Assembly (NCBI GenBank): GCA_015501075.1
Contig: JADNYJ010000019.1
Location: 186,001 to 250,000, forward strand
DNA: 64,000 bases
From: Gymnopilus junonius
Taxonomy: Eukaryota; Basidiomycota; Agaricomycetes; Agaricales; Galerinaceae
Direction of reading: 5' to 3'
In this document: positions 1 through 11,717 of the stretch, one piece after another
How the letters are laid out: every line of letters starts with the position of its first letter
How positions within the stretch are numbered: position 1 is the first letter of the stretch
The notes under the pieces: model-generated
Databases searched by the model: none
What the model was told of the DNA's origin: nothing
The model's input: the letters and a program-made list of their open reading frames with translations, nothing else
Translations under genes and position numbers: made by a program

Positions 1-1
1 T

Positions 2-452
2 GCATTTTCTGGCATGCTTTTTTTATCATTTTGGATAGCTGGACAAACAGCCGCCTGGGCGTTCGATGTCCCGAAAAGCCCAAAACGTCTCCGCTCGAGC
101 CGCATGCTGGCCTTCTGTGCTGCGCTTCTACCGATTTCTTGGGCATTTCATGTTGCACTTACGCGGATTCAGGACTACGTCAGTAATTAATCGGGTCACA
201 ATACCATTTGCACTGAATAGATATAACCAGCGTCACCATACAGAAGACGTTATCGTCGGCAGTCTCCTAGGCTGTGTTTGTGCCACAATAGCCTATCTGA
301 TCTTCTGGCCAAATCCCTTCTCAGCATCTAGCTTCGACTATCAAGTCTTTGGACAACCACGTCTATTATACACGCAAGGAGAATACCTTAGAACAAAGGC
401 TACTGACTTTGAACTGGGTAGGTTAGAGGCTGATGAAGAACATGTTGTATAA
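2..452 (+). CDS. Lipid phosphate phosphatase (PAP2 family), 3' part only
   Basis: C-terminal part of a PAP2-superfamily phosphatase of the DPP1/LPP type, which dephosphorylates phosphatidate or diacylglycerol pyrophosphate in a membrane. Two exons are visible: 2-178, open at the window edge, and 231-452. The intron at 179-230 is 52 bp, GT-AG. The spliced protein shows the second PAP2 motif region (SGM) at the very start, a hydrophobic helix, then TRIQDYRHHTEDVIVG across the junction. That is the third PAP2 motif with its catalytic histidine and aspartate. A last hydrophobic helix follows and a polar tail ends in EEHVV. The 5' two thirds lie outside the window, so substrate class cannot be refined. 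The continuous reading frame from base 66 runs through the intron and is wrong upstream of base 231. Family assignment is firm; the exact paralogue is not. Confidence 0.85.
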
Positions 453-497
453 AAATCGAATGAAATAGTGAAATGGTATTTGGATATGATGTCAATG

Positions 498-3002
498 CTA
501 TGAACTGCTCACCGCCACGCCTCGCACAAACACCCACTTATCCCCAACTTTTTGCATTCGACCCGCTGTCGAAGGAGGTGCGAGCCGAAAATCTTGCGAC
601 TCGTCCATTTGGGCCCCGTTGATCGTTGAATGATTTATATTGTCTGATTGCATACCACCTCCAAGAACAATGGCATCCGTGGCTTGAGAACTATCGTCAT
701 AATCCATTCCGCCAGGTTCTCGTGCCCGGCCATTGCCGTTCATACCTCCTCGACCTCTGAAAACCCCTCCTCTCCCTTTGCCTCGGCCACGATATCCTGG
801 CCAGTGATTTGTTTCAAAGCTCTGTCCTGTCGTATCAGGAGCGGCAGTTAGCTGTCCGGCACCAGATGCCATTATAAACTGCATGAGTTGCTCAGTCGAA
901 GGTAGATAACCATGAGTAACCTGCCACATCTTTCCTAATGCTTCCCACGAGGCGGGAGAGGTGTAATCAAACGTCGAGAGGTCAAAGCCCTCCATCCCGG
1001 GTCCATTTGACACCGACTCTGTGACAACCGATGCAGAAGGCCGGCTCGTAGATGTATTCGCTACCAATGATGATACATTTGTTTGATCATGATTTAAGTC
1101 GGGGATATTTTTGGGTGCCATAGGGGAACGGGGACTTATGGGAGATGGAGAATGTGCAACTGTCGACTTTTGGGAGGCTGGCGGTGATTTATCGTCGACT
1201 ACAGAATTAGACGTTGGAGAGCCTAGTCGAATATCTCTGCCGAACTCGTCTTTGCCTGGTTCACTCTCGCGAGTTGGTCGTTGTCCCAAATATGGACCTG
1301 CAGCATATGATCTTCGAGGTGGACTATAGTTACGAGAATCCCTCCTACCACCATATCTACTAGGAGGGCTTCTAGAACGGCTTCGGCCTCCTCTGCTTGA
1401 ACGAGGCGGACTGTGGTCTCTGTCTGAATCTCTATAACGGTCACGGTCACGGTCACGAACATCCCAGTTGCGTCCTGAAAATCTATCACCACGACCGCGA
1501 ACTTTGTAGCCACCTCTATACCTTCCTCTCATATTGTCAGAATCGTCAAAATGAGGATCGGGGCGGATCTCCCTCTCGGGACTAAGGTATCCGTTATGTC
1601 TCTGTTCGTTCTTGGCCAAAGTTTGAGGCTCATTTCGAAAGCCTGAGGGCAGACTCGGAGTGTGCGAACTACCATTAACACCAGAAGATGAAGGAAAATT
1701 CTGGACATTTACAGACTGTGGTGCGGATAAAGATTGTGAGACAGAGGGTACAGAAGCAGCCGTATGTGCTAACTGCTGAATCACAGCCAGTTGAGCGGCA
1801 TCTAACTGGGGGGGAGGACTTCCAATATTTGTTGCTATTTGCCTAAGTAGCGGGTCAGAAAACACCAGGTATTCAAACGAATTTGCCAACATACGGAAAT
1901 AATGAAGCGGGAACGATGGTCGTAGACGCGGCGGCTTGAGTAAGTAAAGCTAATAAAGCAGCTTGTGGATCCAATCCAGCCACGGGCGCATTTTGAGGGA
2001 GAGGAGTCGTAGTCGTATGATTCACTTGGCTTGATACTCGAGGATCGGCGGTTAGAGCCGCCTTTAAGTCGGGCACTAATGTAGAAACAAACCGAATACA
2101 TATTTTAGTCATCGCCCTCACAAGCAGAATTTGGAAAAGACGTAAAAATATTGGATTGCATGGGTAGGAAATACTTAGCGAACACATGAGAGCTGTTATA
2201 TGCACCTTTTTCTGTACCCTTTAGGACATCGGATAACTGAGACAAAATCGAAGATGGAAATGTGTTTCCCTTTACCCAAATATCAAGAATCTTCTTCGTC
2301 TTTTCCTAGAGGCATTAGGTCAGGATCATTCAGTAAGATATTGTTGTCGAAAGGTGGAAATAACCACGCCACACAACCGAGACAATGTAAGATCAGTGAT
2401 TCAAAACCGTATGAAGGAAGGAGTTGAACAAGCATGTTCGCAGCACGACATAAAGAGTCGCTGGAATTTTGGATAGTTTATTGTTGCTGTGACAAAGGAG
2501 AAGAAAGGCAGAGTTGCAATTCTGAATAGACTAACCTTTGCCTCGGTTGAACCAGTAGCTATCATATCCTGAAACAGGCCTTCGACGACTCCTCCGACCT
2601 TGAATAAGAAGGAAGCAGAGTTACCGGGCTGGGTGAAAGCATCGCCAGTAAGATTATGTTTGGTTGAATGATGTTTCGCCGCCCTAGATAGCGCATCGAA
2701 GATATAAAGACTAGAAACTTTAGCAGAAGTTGTTGACAGCGATTTGTGAGTACGGTATAATATGGAGACGAGTTGCGTATCGTGCTGCAAAGGAAGATAA
2801 TGAAGACATTTCATTCAATGTGATACATGTTCCACGCACCTCCATATTTTTCATCGCTATATCTGTAAGCCTCGTCATCTTCGAGGCAGACAGGCGCTTT
2901 GAGTTGACCAGTTCCTTCAAAACTGTCTCAAACTCCTGTCAATGAAGTCAATGTAAAGGTTCAAGTTACGTTATATAGAAGACGTACCTCAGACAGCGAC
3001 AT
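498..3002 (-). CDS. CID-domain protein (RNA polymerase II CTD-interacting, Nrd1/Seb1/SCAF type)
   Basis: Predicted nuclear RNA-processing or termination factor that reads the phosphorylated polymerase II tail. Exons (complement): 2988-3002, 2840-2935, 2536-2784, 2206-2305, 1895-2075, 498-1842; all junctions keep frame. The N-terminal ~150 residues form a CID: SASKMTRLTDIAMKNME, then SLYIFDALSRAAKHH, then the KKILDIWVKGNTFPSS helix. A glutamine/proline-rich linker follows, then an RS/RD-rich stretch (around 1300-1500) and RGRG/RGG boxes near the C-terminus. I see no RRM, unlike yeast Nrd1 or fission-yeast Seb1, so it may be nearer the RPRD/SCAF side. The 2306-2535 intron (230 bp) is four times the usual length here and could hide an unseen exon or regulated splicing. 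It is transcribed divergently from PET117. Confidence 0.8.
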
Positions 3003-3244
3003 TGTGATTGATTTCACAACAGAGTCGAGTTGAAAGTTTGAGCAATGATGATGACCTCTGAGGCCTTGAAATGTCTGCTGCAAATTCAATGTGAGTACGG
3101 CGAAAAGCAAGGCGTGAATGTTTGCACATGTTGGCCTTCGGGTTCCTTGGTCTGTGCACGCCTGTTGATCACAGTCCCGTTAAGGAAATCAATATTTTGA
3201 ACCGGAAAACAACGCAGTTTGCTGCTTTCGTCTAGGTTGGATGA
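3003..3244. promoter_or_regulatory. Shared divergent promoter, CID gene / PET117
   Basis: A 242 bp gap between two divergent start codons. It must hold both promoters and 5' leaders. I see no CACGTG and no clear TATA box in it. Confidence 0.5.
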
Positions 3245-3537
3245 ATGGCAGACAGGAGAGCTAAGGCTACTCTCATCAGCGCTATTATTCTCTCATCTCT
3301 CACTATATGGGCTGTCCACTTTCAGCAGCAACAAGAAAGAGAGGTAAAGAGGTGTAACACCTTCAATATATGTGTGCTGAAAGCGCCTGATTCCAGACGA
3401 TGTACAAAGGTGTCTTAAAAGATGATAAGCGTCGACGCGAAAAAATGAAACAGAGAGAGGAGGACCTTCACCTTTCTCAGCAGAAGCGAGAACTTTACGA
3501 ACGTGTGCAAACCATCGACAAGTCCTCAGCTTCATGA
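3245..3537 (+). CDS. PET117: PET117, cytochrome c oxidase assembly factor
   Basis: Small mitochondrial protein of about 79 residues, matching the PET117 family in size and layout. In yeast it is needed for cytochrome oxidase assembly, linked to heme A synthase. Exons 3245-3343 and 3397-3537, with a 53 bp GT-AG intron between them. The protein starts MADRRAKATLISALI, has one N-terminal hydrophobic helix (residues ~8-24), then the family's charged stretch: VHFQQQQERE, TMYKGVLKDDKRRREK and a Glu/Gln/Arg-rich helix. It is short enough to be missed by automatic gene calling. The start codon is the first ATG that opens this frame. The TMYKGV(L/I) block right after the helix is the main family signature I used. 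Confidence 0.8.
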
Positions 3538-4200
3538 CAATGTTTCTACAGTCGTCTTATCATGTGAGCAGCTGGTATTAGACCGACCATGCTACTCGAG
3601 GGCTGACAATGGGTTTCAAGTTATAAATTTACTGATGTATCGATATATCCTTATCGTAATGCTACCCTATCTGGATTTCTTTGGAAATGAGCTCTTTTGA
3701 ACTTCTGTTTCCTAAATTTCGGGCGATAGACGTGCTGTTCATTCAACACTGACCAATGGCAAATAGGATGTGATTTGTTTCGGCTGTTCTTGTATGGAAT
3801 CTGTAGGAATTCGCGTCTTGGGACTTCCATCTGCACAAGCTCTGGGACCACTATCAAATTTATATATTCTAATTTTGCATGTGGATGTTGGGTGACTCAT
3901 TTTCACTTCCAAAGCCATTTTTGACTGCTCAAAGTGCCATTTGTTCGGCCCGACCCCCTCTGATCCGATCGATCAATATGTCTATTTTCAACCTCCGTTC
4001 AACTCGTTTGACGTCGACAACAATTTTTTCTTCACCTTACTCAAGAGTTGGTTGGCGACGTTCACGGGTCGTGAATAATTTGGCGCTGCGCGCTGGACAA
4101 GAAGTCCCTACATAGAGTAAGTTCCTGCGATTTTGTGCGGAGTGGTACTCACACTTACTTAGGTACGCCAGGAACCTGTCGCTTCGTTCTTCCCTTCATC
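3538..4200 (+). other. PET117 3' region and 5' leader of the F-box gene, with leader intron and small upstream ORF
   Basis: No recognised gene. At 3978-4115 an open frame of 45 codons starts MSIFNLRSTRL and ends just before a good donor (GTAAGT at 4117). A matching acceptor at 4161-4162 would give a 46 bp leader intron, placing the small frame in the 5' leader of the F-box gene that starts at 4201. The frame can be extended upstream to 3879. It resembles nothing I know, so I read it as a possible uORF, not a gene. Confidence 0.35.
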
Positions 4201-5757
4201 ATGCATCCCGCTCTACTCATAGACGAAATTCTGCGCCTCATCTTCAGTTTCTGCTTAGAGTGTGACCGGAAATCTCTCCTATCGGCTGCACGAACTTGTA
4301 AAGCCTGGAAGGACCCTGCACTCGATTTCATCTGGAGTCGATTGTCTTCTCCAGAACCGCTACTCCTGTTATTACATAGCATATATAATGGACATGTAAG
4401 CATTGTTCAATTGCAGTATTGTGGCATGCTGAAGCAGAGGCAGGCATATGTCGATCGCACAACCTTTGGTGATCTACTCATATTTGATTCGTACGCTCGA
4501 CGCGTCAAGCATCTTACCAATCGTCAAGATACCAGGATGAAGCCGGTCTTGATGACTTCTTCAGAAACTCCTCAGTGCAATCTTGCTTTACCGAATCTCG
4601 TAACTGCCCAGATTTCTATTCCTAAATACAGCACTTTCTCCTTGCCTTTCATCCTGTCTCCCAACCTAGCCCGACTTGACGTTGACCTTGGTTTCAAGAC
4701 ACGTGCGTCAAAGACCGACTCAACTCTGTGCAGTTATCTCGAGTGCGCTGTCACAAACTGTCCCTCACTTTGCCATGTCAGTTTTCGTGGCCTCGCATCT
4801 AGGCACATAAACAGCGTAATCTCCTCTATGCGATGTATCTCATCGATATACCTCCGATTGGGTCGTTCGCTGTTGCCCGAAACGCTTCAAGCGATACTTA
4901 TGTTGCCGCGGCTTGAAGAGCTAGAAATACATGCCGGACACATAGACATCGATGATCTGCAGCCAGTTTTTGAATGCCCCAGCCATTCACTGCTCCCTTC
5001 TTTGAACAAGTTGCATATTCGAGCAAAGTCATCACTTATAGAAAAAGTCCTACAATCAGTTCAACCTGATACCTTATACCATCTCCACATCGAATTAGAG
5101 GACTTGTTGCCACGAGATTCAAACTGGACTACCGTCTTCCGTCACATTTGCTCCAGAGCAAGCCGCACTCTCCGGCATTTGGCATTAGAACATCATTTCG
5201 AAGTATCCGAGACTTCAACTTCCTCCATGGGTGCAACACCGACTTCTCATCATACTTTCATACCGTCTCCTATGTCCTCCGAAACTCTGCAAATGCTGAA
5301 CAACCTCAGGACACTTCGCCATTTCTCCTGCGATATAACTCTACCGGCAGCCATTTCCGACAAGGTCGTTGAGAGGCTTGTGACATGGTGGCCAGATCTT
5401 GAGCACCTCGAATTTGGGTGTGCCCCTCTTGCAGAGGACCAGCAGATGGGAGTAGCCCAGATCACGGCGGCTTCGCTGACTTTATTTGCTGCTAAATGTA
5501 CGAAGCTGAAAAGGCTCATTCTGCCTTTGACGATCCAGGATCCACTTCCATCATGCGTTGCGCAAATCCCTACTTCAAGTCAGTTGCGTAATCTCACTAT
5601 CGCTCGGCTGAAAACTACAGACCCTTTGAAAGTGGCAGAGTACCTTCATACCCTTTTCCCTGCCTTGCAAGATTTGGCAGGGCCTTTTGACGATTCCGAG
5701 CCTTGGATTGCCACAAAGCATGCTCTCACTGAAATTGGTCCGTCCTTGATTTCTTAA
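4201..5757 (+). CDS. F-box protein with leucine-rich C-terminal region
   Basis: Single-exon gene of 518 residues. The N-terminus LLIDEILRLIFSFCLECD... followed by SAARTCKAWKDPALDFIW is an F-box, the segment that binds SKP1 in SCF ubiquitin ligases. The remainder is a loose series of leucine-rich segments (LARLDVDLG, LEELEIHAG, LRHLALEHH, LKRLILPL), the usual substrate-binding part in the large F-box families of mushrooms. I chose the ATG at 4201 because the F-box starts within its first ten residues. An in-frame ATG at 4135 lies inside or just before the probable leader intron and would add 22 residues of non-family sequence. It has two distant relatives in this window (35222-36592, 38195-39614), but the target protein cannot be told from sequence. 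Confidence 0.8.
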   Translation: MHPALLIDEILRLIFSFCLECDRKSLLSAARTCKAWKDPALDFIWSRLSSPEPLLLLLHSIYNGHVSIVQLQYCGMLKQRQAYVDRTTFGDLLIFDSYARRVKHLTNRQDTRMKPVLMTSSETPQCNLALPNLVTAQISIPKYSTFSLPFILSPNLARLDVDLGFKTRASKTDSTLCSYLECAVTNCPSLCHVSFRGLASRHINSVISSMRCISSIYLRLGRSLLPETLQAILMLPRLEELEIHAGHIDIDDLQPVFECPSHSLLPSLNKLHIRAKSSLIEKVLQSVQPDTLYHLHIELEDLLPRDSNWTTVFRHICSRASRTLRHLALEHHFEVSETSTSSMGATPTSHHTFIPSPMSSETLQMLNNLRTLRHFSCDITLPAAISDKVVERLVTWWPDLEHLEFGCAPLAEDQQMGVAQITAASLTLFAAKCTKLKRLILPLTIQDPLPSCVAQIPTSSQLRNLTIARLKTTDPLKVAEYLHTLFPALQDLAGPFDDSEPWIATKHALTEIGPSLIS

Positions 5758-6072
5758 CGTCCGTCTATTAGATATCTAGACGCATACTATACCCTGACAT
5801 TAGATTTAGACCACAGAACTTAGACTTTTAGAATTGGGTCAGTTGTTACAAGCAGTCCTTCGACACGAATCCCTCTGATCGCTTCTCATATATACACGGT
5901 TACACAAATATACATAAGAATCTTCTCCGTAATCCAGTATGCTACTGTGCTGTTGTGTTTCCTTTCATTATGTATAATCATTCGACCATTCATGCCTTTT
6001 CGCGTGTATTGCAAAATGGATTGTCAATGTAGTAGATCGAAGCCTATAACCTATTTACACTACAGGACAAGA
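5758..6072. other. Intergenic, convergent 3' ends
   Basis: AT-rich gap between the F-box gene and the ubiquitin fusion gene, which converge. It can only hold the two 3' UTRs and terminators. No coding or repeat signal seen. Confidence 0.6.
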
Positions 6073-6759
<687 letters not shown>

Positions 6760-7011
6760 ATTTACGGACGCTTTCGGTCTGTCCAACGATGTGAACGATG
6801 GAGTCTTCGACAAAAGCAAGAGCCGACTGTTTGAGGTAATTTGAAATTTGGATCCCGCTTTTAAATGATTTGCTTTGTCATCTTTGTGTATGGCCCAAGC
6901 GCATTACAAATAAGGTTTGCAGGCACGTGGACCTATTGATTACAAACATTGCCAATTGCCTTCAGACGCGACGCGTTCTGACTCCAGCTCACCACTAATT
7001 ACGCGTCAAGA
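6760..7011. promoter_or_regulatory. Shared divergent promoter, ubiquitin-S27a / RFC
   Basis: 252 bp between divergent starts. Contains the palindrome CACGTG at 6924-6929, the E-box type bound by bHLH factors. Binding is inferred. Confidence 0.5.
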
Positions 7012-8374
7012 ATGGACAGTGATCAAGATACCATTATGATGGATGTCCAGACCTCACTCTCAAAGGGGAAAGGAAAGGCCGTTGACCGCGACCCTCCAGC
7101 AGACGACAACCTGCCATGGTGCGCACGACTTCCGCTGGACATCTATCGAAGACTAATGTCTAGCCACAGGGTCGAAAAGTACAGACCCGTCAATCTGGAT
7201 GACGTGGTCTCACATAAGGATATCATCACTACGAGTCGGTTGTTCTCCATGTCTGTTGTATGACTCCGCTGATGCCTCTGGCAGTTGAGAGATTTATCGA
7301 GAAGAATCGCCTTCCGCATTTACTTTTCTATGGGCCTCCCGGAACAGGAAAGACGTCGACTATTCTTGCGGTTGCCCGGCGAATATACGGAGCTGATTAC
7401 AAGAAACAAATACTTGAGGTATGGCTCTATCTTCCACTGGGAGACTCCTTGAATGTTTACCGCCCTTCTTTCCAGTTGAACGCATCTGACGAGCGTGGGA
7501 TTGACGTTGTCCGTGAACAAGTGAAACAATTCGCTGAGACGAGGACCTTGTTCTCGAAGGGCTTCAAGCTCATCATCCTCGATGAAGCAGACATGATGAC
7601 CCAACAAGCCCAAGCCGCCCTTCGACGCGTTATTGAACAGTACACGAAGAATGTCCGATTTTGCATAATTGGCAATTATGTCAACAAAATTATCCCCGCT
7701 ATTCAGAGTCGATGCACGCGTTTTAGGTTTTCGCCTCTTCCAATAACAGAGGTTGAGAAACGGTTGATAACTGTCATTGATGCAGAAAAGTATTTGCCAT
7801 TTCGTCTCTGCTTGATGCTATGTATATTGATTACTTTCTAGTGTCAACCTGACAAGTGATGGCAAAAGGGCCCTGCTTAAGCTTTCCAAGGGTGACATGC
7901 GGCGAGCCCTCAATGTTTTGCAAGCTTGCCACGCTGCATACGATACTATTGGAGAGACTGAAATTTACAACTGCACTGGCAACCCTCAACCAGCTGACAT
8001 CGAAACCATTGTCAACGCAATGATGTCAGGGGAGTTTACAACTTCATATCAGAGTTCGTAGTTTCATTTTCCGTCCCTTCGATTGCTGATCGTGCAGCAG
8101 TGATATCCAGACTGAAAACGGAACGCGGTCTAGCTTTGCAAGACCTATTGACTGGTGCATTTGAGTACATTGACACTCTCGAATTGAAACCCAACGCAAG
8201 AATATATCTTTTAGACCATTTAGCCACGACAGAGTCAGTTTTGGTTTCTATTATTTTCTGTATTCTATTGACATTCTGTGCAGGCACCGATTAGCATCAG
8301 GCGGAAGCGAGAAGATGCAATTGAGCGCATTGCTCGGTGCCTTTAAGAATGCTGTTGAGCTGTCTTCCAGGTAG
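7012..8374 (+). CDS. RFC3: Replication factor C small subunit (yeast Rfc3 / human RFC5 type)
   Basis: Clamp-loader ATPase subunit that helps open PCNA and load it on primed DNA. Seven exons: 7012-7118, 7170-7234, 7285-7418, 7476-7789, 7842-8053, 8101-8233, 8284-8374; 351 residues. Visible motifs in order: LPWVEKYRP (RFC box II), FYGPPGTGKTS (Walker A), LNASDERGIDVVR, IILDEADMM (Walker B), CIIGNYVNKIIPAIQSRCTRF (sensor 1 and the SRC arginine finger), then KGDMRRALNVLQACHAAY. That set fits the Rfc3/RFC5 branch better than Rfc2 or Rfc4. The 7419-7475 intron is 57 bp with no in-frame stop, so a naive translation reads through it. The 7235 donor is GTCGGT, slightly weak, but the reading frame demands it. 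Confidence 0.95.
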
Positions 8375-9448
8375 ACCGCGCGTATTCCTATTACGACTGA
8401 GTATCTTCCCTTGGGGTGTGAACTGAGCTCTTCATACGGCCTTTAATCAGCGCTCAATACCGCGGAAACGATTGTCCACCCATCGGGGATACTTAAGATT
8501 CCGATGTTTTGTCGGCCTCTATATATTTATAGGTTAATCTGTAGGTTAATCACACCTTCGATTGCCAACAAAAACCTCCTGCCATGTTCATGTGGTACCT
8601 TTTTGCCTAGTATGTCCTCACGGCAATACGTACATGTTCAGCAGTTCCGATCATAATCTTTACTTATGTTCGATCGTGTTTGCGAAGCTGCCCAAGGAAG
8701 ATTAAGTTGACCCGTAGTCGAATTCAATTCCTTCAGTTGCTCCGAAATGAACATGAGGCATTTCTCAAAGTCGGTCGATCCTTCCAGCAAGGACTTCTAC
8801 ATATTGCTTCTATCGAAGTTGTGTGCAAGTATACGAGCACGATAAGTGGGGACTGGCAGCCAACTTTATTTACGAAAATTTCTATCAAATGACGGATTTG
8901 TCTATCCAGTAGGAAGCAAACGGTTCACAGTATCAATCAAGACGGTTGCATTACAGGCGTTCTGAAACAGGTTTAAGTACCCTGTACTCGTACGTCGACA
9001 GCGTGAAAGTACTAGTAACTATAAATACAGCTAGGCAAAGTTCCCCGTAAGATACAGACACCTAATGAATGGTAAAAGTACAGTTGAGATGGATGGGTAG
9101 TGAGTGAGTATGACAGTGAACAGAGATGCGGTGATGGGTTTGGGTAGATAAAACTAAGAGTGGCGACCATTAATGACTATTATACGAATACAACAATTTG
9201 AGGAAGGAAAGGCGAAAACTTTAGAGGACAGAAGGTCCCCCCCAAAAAAAACAATGCAAAAGGAAAATGGAAGCTCATGAAACGACAGACGGTATCGAGA
9301 AGAAGGTATCGTGGAGTGATGCGGGGTATGACAAAGGTGACAAAGGAGAGGAACAGATTACAAAAACAAAACAAAGAAGTTGGGATGAAGCTGAGTTATA
9401 GTGGTGAAAGTGTCTGTACAGTGAAGGGAAAGTTCACTCAACCTGCAA
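8375..9448. other. Intergenic, no gene seen
   Basis: About 1.07 kb between the convergent RFC and transcription-factor genes. Short open frames here have no introns that join, no family signature and poor start context. Poly-A and poly-C runs occur near 9238-9250. Confidence 0.5.
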
Positions 9449-11717
9449 TCAGATAGCTTCAAATGCCTCTTGCACTTTTGTCAGTTGGTAACCTACAATG
9501 CAATGGTTTGAGTGTCGTCATCGTAGAAGGTCAAAGAGAACATATGAAACTCACGCATCAAAACACTTTCCTGGGCATACGAGCTCATGGCTTTCAAACC
9601 ATTGCGATAGCACTCCATAAGCTCTTCCTCCACTGCAGGGGCACCTGACCAGGACGTCAGCTGCCGTGTCCGTGAAATTTCATCGACAAATACGAGGCAA
9701 GCAGTCATCCAGAGGTTCTGAGAAAAGAAAAATACACTGAGAAGGGAGGCATGGTAAAGTGACTCGCAGAACGTACACCCATGATGGGGTTTATGAACCC
9801 AAGCTCCTGGAAGTTAAGATCACCATAATTTACTATATTCCGCGCCGCAGCGAGACAAATTTGTTTTGAATCTGGATAGGCATATGAAAAGATCCAATTC
9901 AGTTTTATGCAAGCTGCGTCAACGAGAGCGTGCGTCAGCAGTGCGATACGAATGGATGGGTCCCGAGTTTCTTCCTTGGATATCGGAGGGAGACTCGCAC
10001 GGAAGTTCTCGATGAGGGTGCCGACAGACTTGGCTGCGGCGTCATAAGCAACTTTGTCTCTCGGCGACATATCTACAAATACATATTAGATTAAGTCCGC
10101 AATGGAAGAAAAATTACACACTAGGTGACCACTGCCCTGTAAGATGGGCAGCACGGTGAAACAAAATGGCAGCCTTGGCAACAGCCGCTGTAGAGGAATC
10201 GCCTTGTTCTGAAGGGTACCCGTTCAAAAACAATCTGACAGTCGAATTTCCTTGTAGACCAGGAGGTATAATACCCTAAGTATCCATCAGAAAAAGACCT
10301 TTGACGAGCTATAAAGCTCTTACATCTTCGTATCTGTCCATATCTATTGGCCAAGGTGTGTCTATCAGCATTCCAGGAGCCTCTAGAGTGCCGCAGACAT
10401 GGGCAGGGGCTTCCAATGCGACGGTGATGAACTTGTGAAGTACAAGGACCGCCCAAAAGCCATTTATCCTTTCGGCCTCTTGCCAAGAAAAAGAAGGTGG
10501 GGGTAGGCCGTATGGATGGTCCTGAAGGATAGCTATTGTGGACGAAATATTGAAGTTGATGGACCTAATTTTGTGGAGGCCTGATCCAAGTGCCAGCGAC
10601 ACAGCTGTCCCGGCGTGACACTTCGCCTGTAGCAATGCACCCGTACGAAGAAAATAATAGGAGAGGAGAATTTCCGCTTGCAGAGTGTGGACGACCTTGT
10701 TCGGATGTGAACCCACCAAGTCGGTGGCAACATACTGCACCGCCGTCGTCAACAAAGTATTTTCTTGGCCACGGAAGGCCTCGGGTTGGGAGAAGTGAGC
10801 ACCGAAAAGCTGGACAACATGGAGGAGACCAGGAGTGGGACGGTTGTCATGCCCAAGAGGGAACGCTAGGAGAGCTGATCGGCGAAAAGAAGGAACGTTA
10901 AGAAAGAAACCGAATTGTTGGGCATGGAGAAAGAAAATATCAAGACTGGAAGATAATATTAGTCGGAAAGACGCGGCGGGTGAATCAACCTACGTGGTCT
11001 GAAGAGAAGCGAAAGAATACTCCTTTGGAACAGCGTCAGCCATTTATGCAGGAAGCAGAAGATGATGGAGGGGACAAACCTCAACACCAAGAGATGGCAT
11101 GAGTGCCGGATACCGGTTAGGAGAGGTAGAGGTTCCACTCGAACCTGTTAATTCAGTGTTTTCCTTGAGAGCTGAGAAGTTTGTCCAGGGCCTACCAGAA
11201 GGAAGACTCGACAGCGTCGATGTCGGCGAGAAGGGGGATAGTGGAGCGAAAACGGTAGGTTCTGAGACGTGCACGGGAGGGGATTTGGATAGGCGCTGTA
11301 TCGGGTATGACTGGTACGGGTCATGAAGTTGAACAGAGGGTGTTGAGCTTTCTGGATTCTCTAGCTCTTGCAACCTTGCCTCTAACCGCGAAACCGTGTC
11401 TTCTAGCACCTTCGTCCTCGACCTCCCGGGCCCGTCGGCATACTCGCAGTCGTCATCCCTTGGATGAGCCGAACATGGGCCACATACTGGTTTCTGTCCA
11501 TCGCATTTCTGTGGCAAAAGTGCGTTACAAGATGAGAAATAACTGAAGAAGAATGCGACTGACAATTTTCAGAAATCTTTCCAAAAAATTAGAAGATGGG
11601 AAATAACAAGAGAAACAATGAAACACACCTGCAGCTCATACACGCCTTCCCCCTCTTCAGAGGTTTCGCTGTGCCCCTTGGGGGTTGTTTCGAGCTCTTG
11701 GACGAGTCGGGTGTCAT
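9449..11717 (-). CDS. Zn2Cys6 transcription factor with fungal-specific regulatory domain
   Basis: Nuclear DNA-binding regulator. Eight exons (complement): 11629-11717, 11564-11576, 11080-11508, 10324-10989, 10122-10275, 9777-10072, 9555-9717, 9449-9492; 617 residues. The zinc cluster KACMSCRFLKIKCDG is assembled from three exons, the middle one only 13 nt, and continues KPVCGPCSAHPRDDDCEY, giving the six cysteines. A short coiled coil (VSRLEARLQELE) follows, as usual for dimeric family members. The middle holds the fungal_trans domain: LDIFFLHAQQFGFFLN, LLSYYFLRTGALLQAKCHAGTAVSLALGSGLHK and INGFWAVLVLHKFI. The start at 11717 is the closest ATG; an in-frame ATG at 11774 would add 19 residues. 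Targets cannot be inferred. Confidence 0.9.

Noticed and set aside
1430..1465. GGTCAC triplicated microsatellite
   Set aside because: Lies in coding sequence and encodes the RD-rich stretch of the CID protein; no separate function needed.
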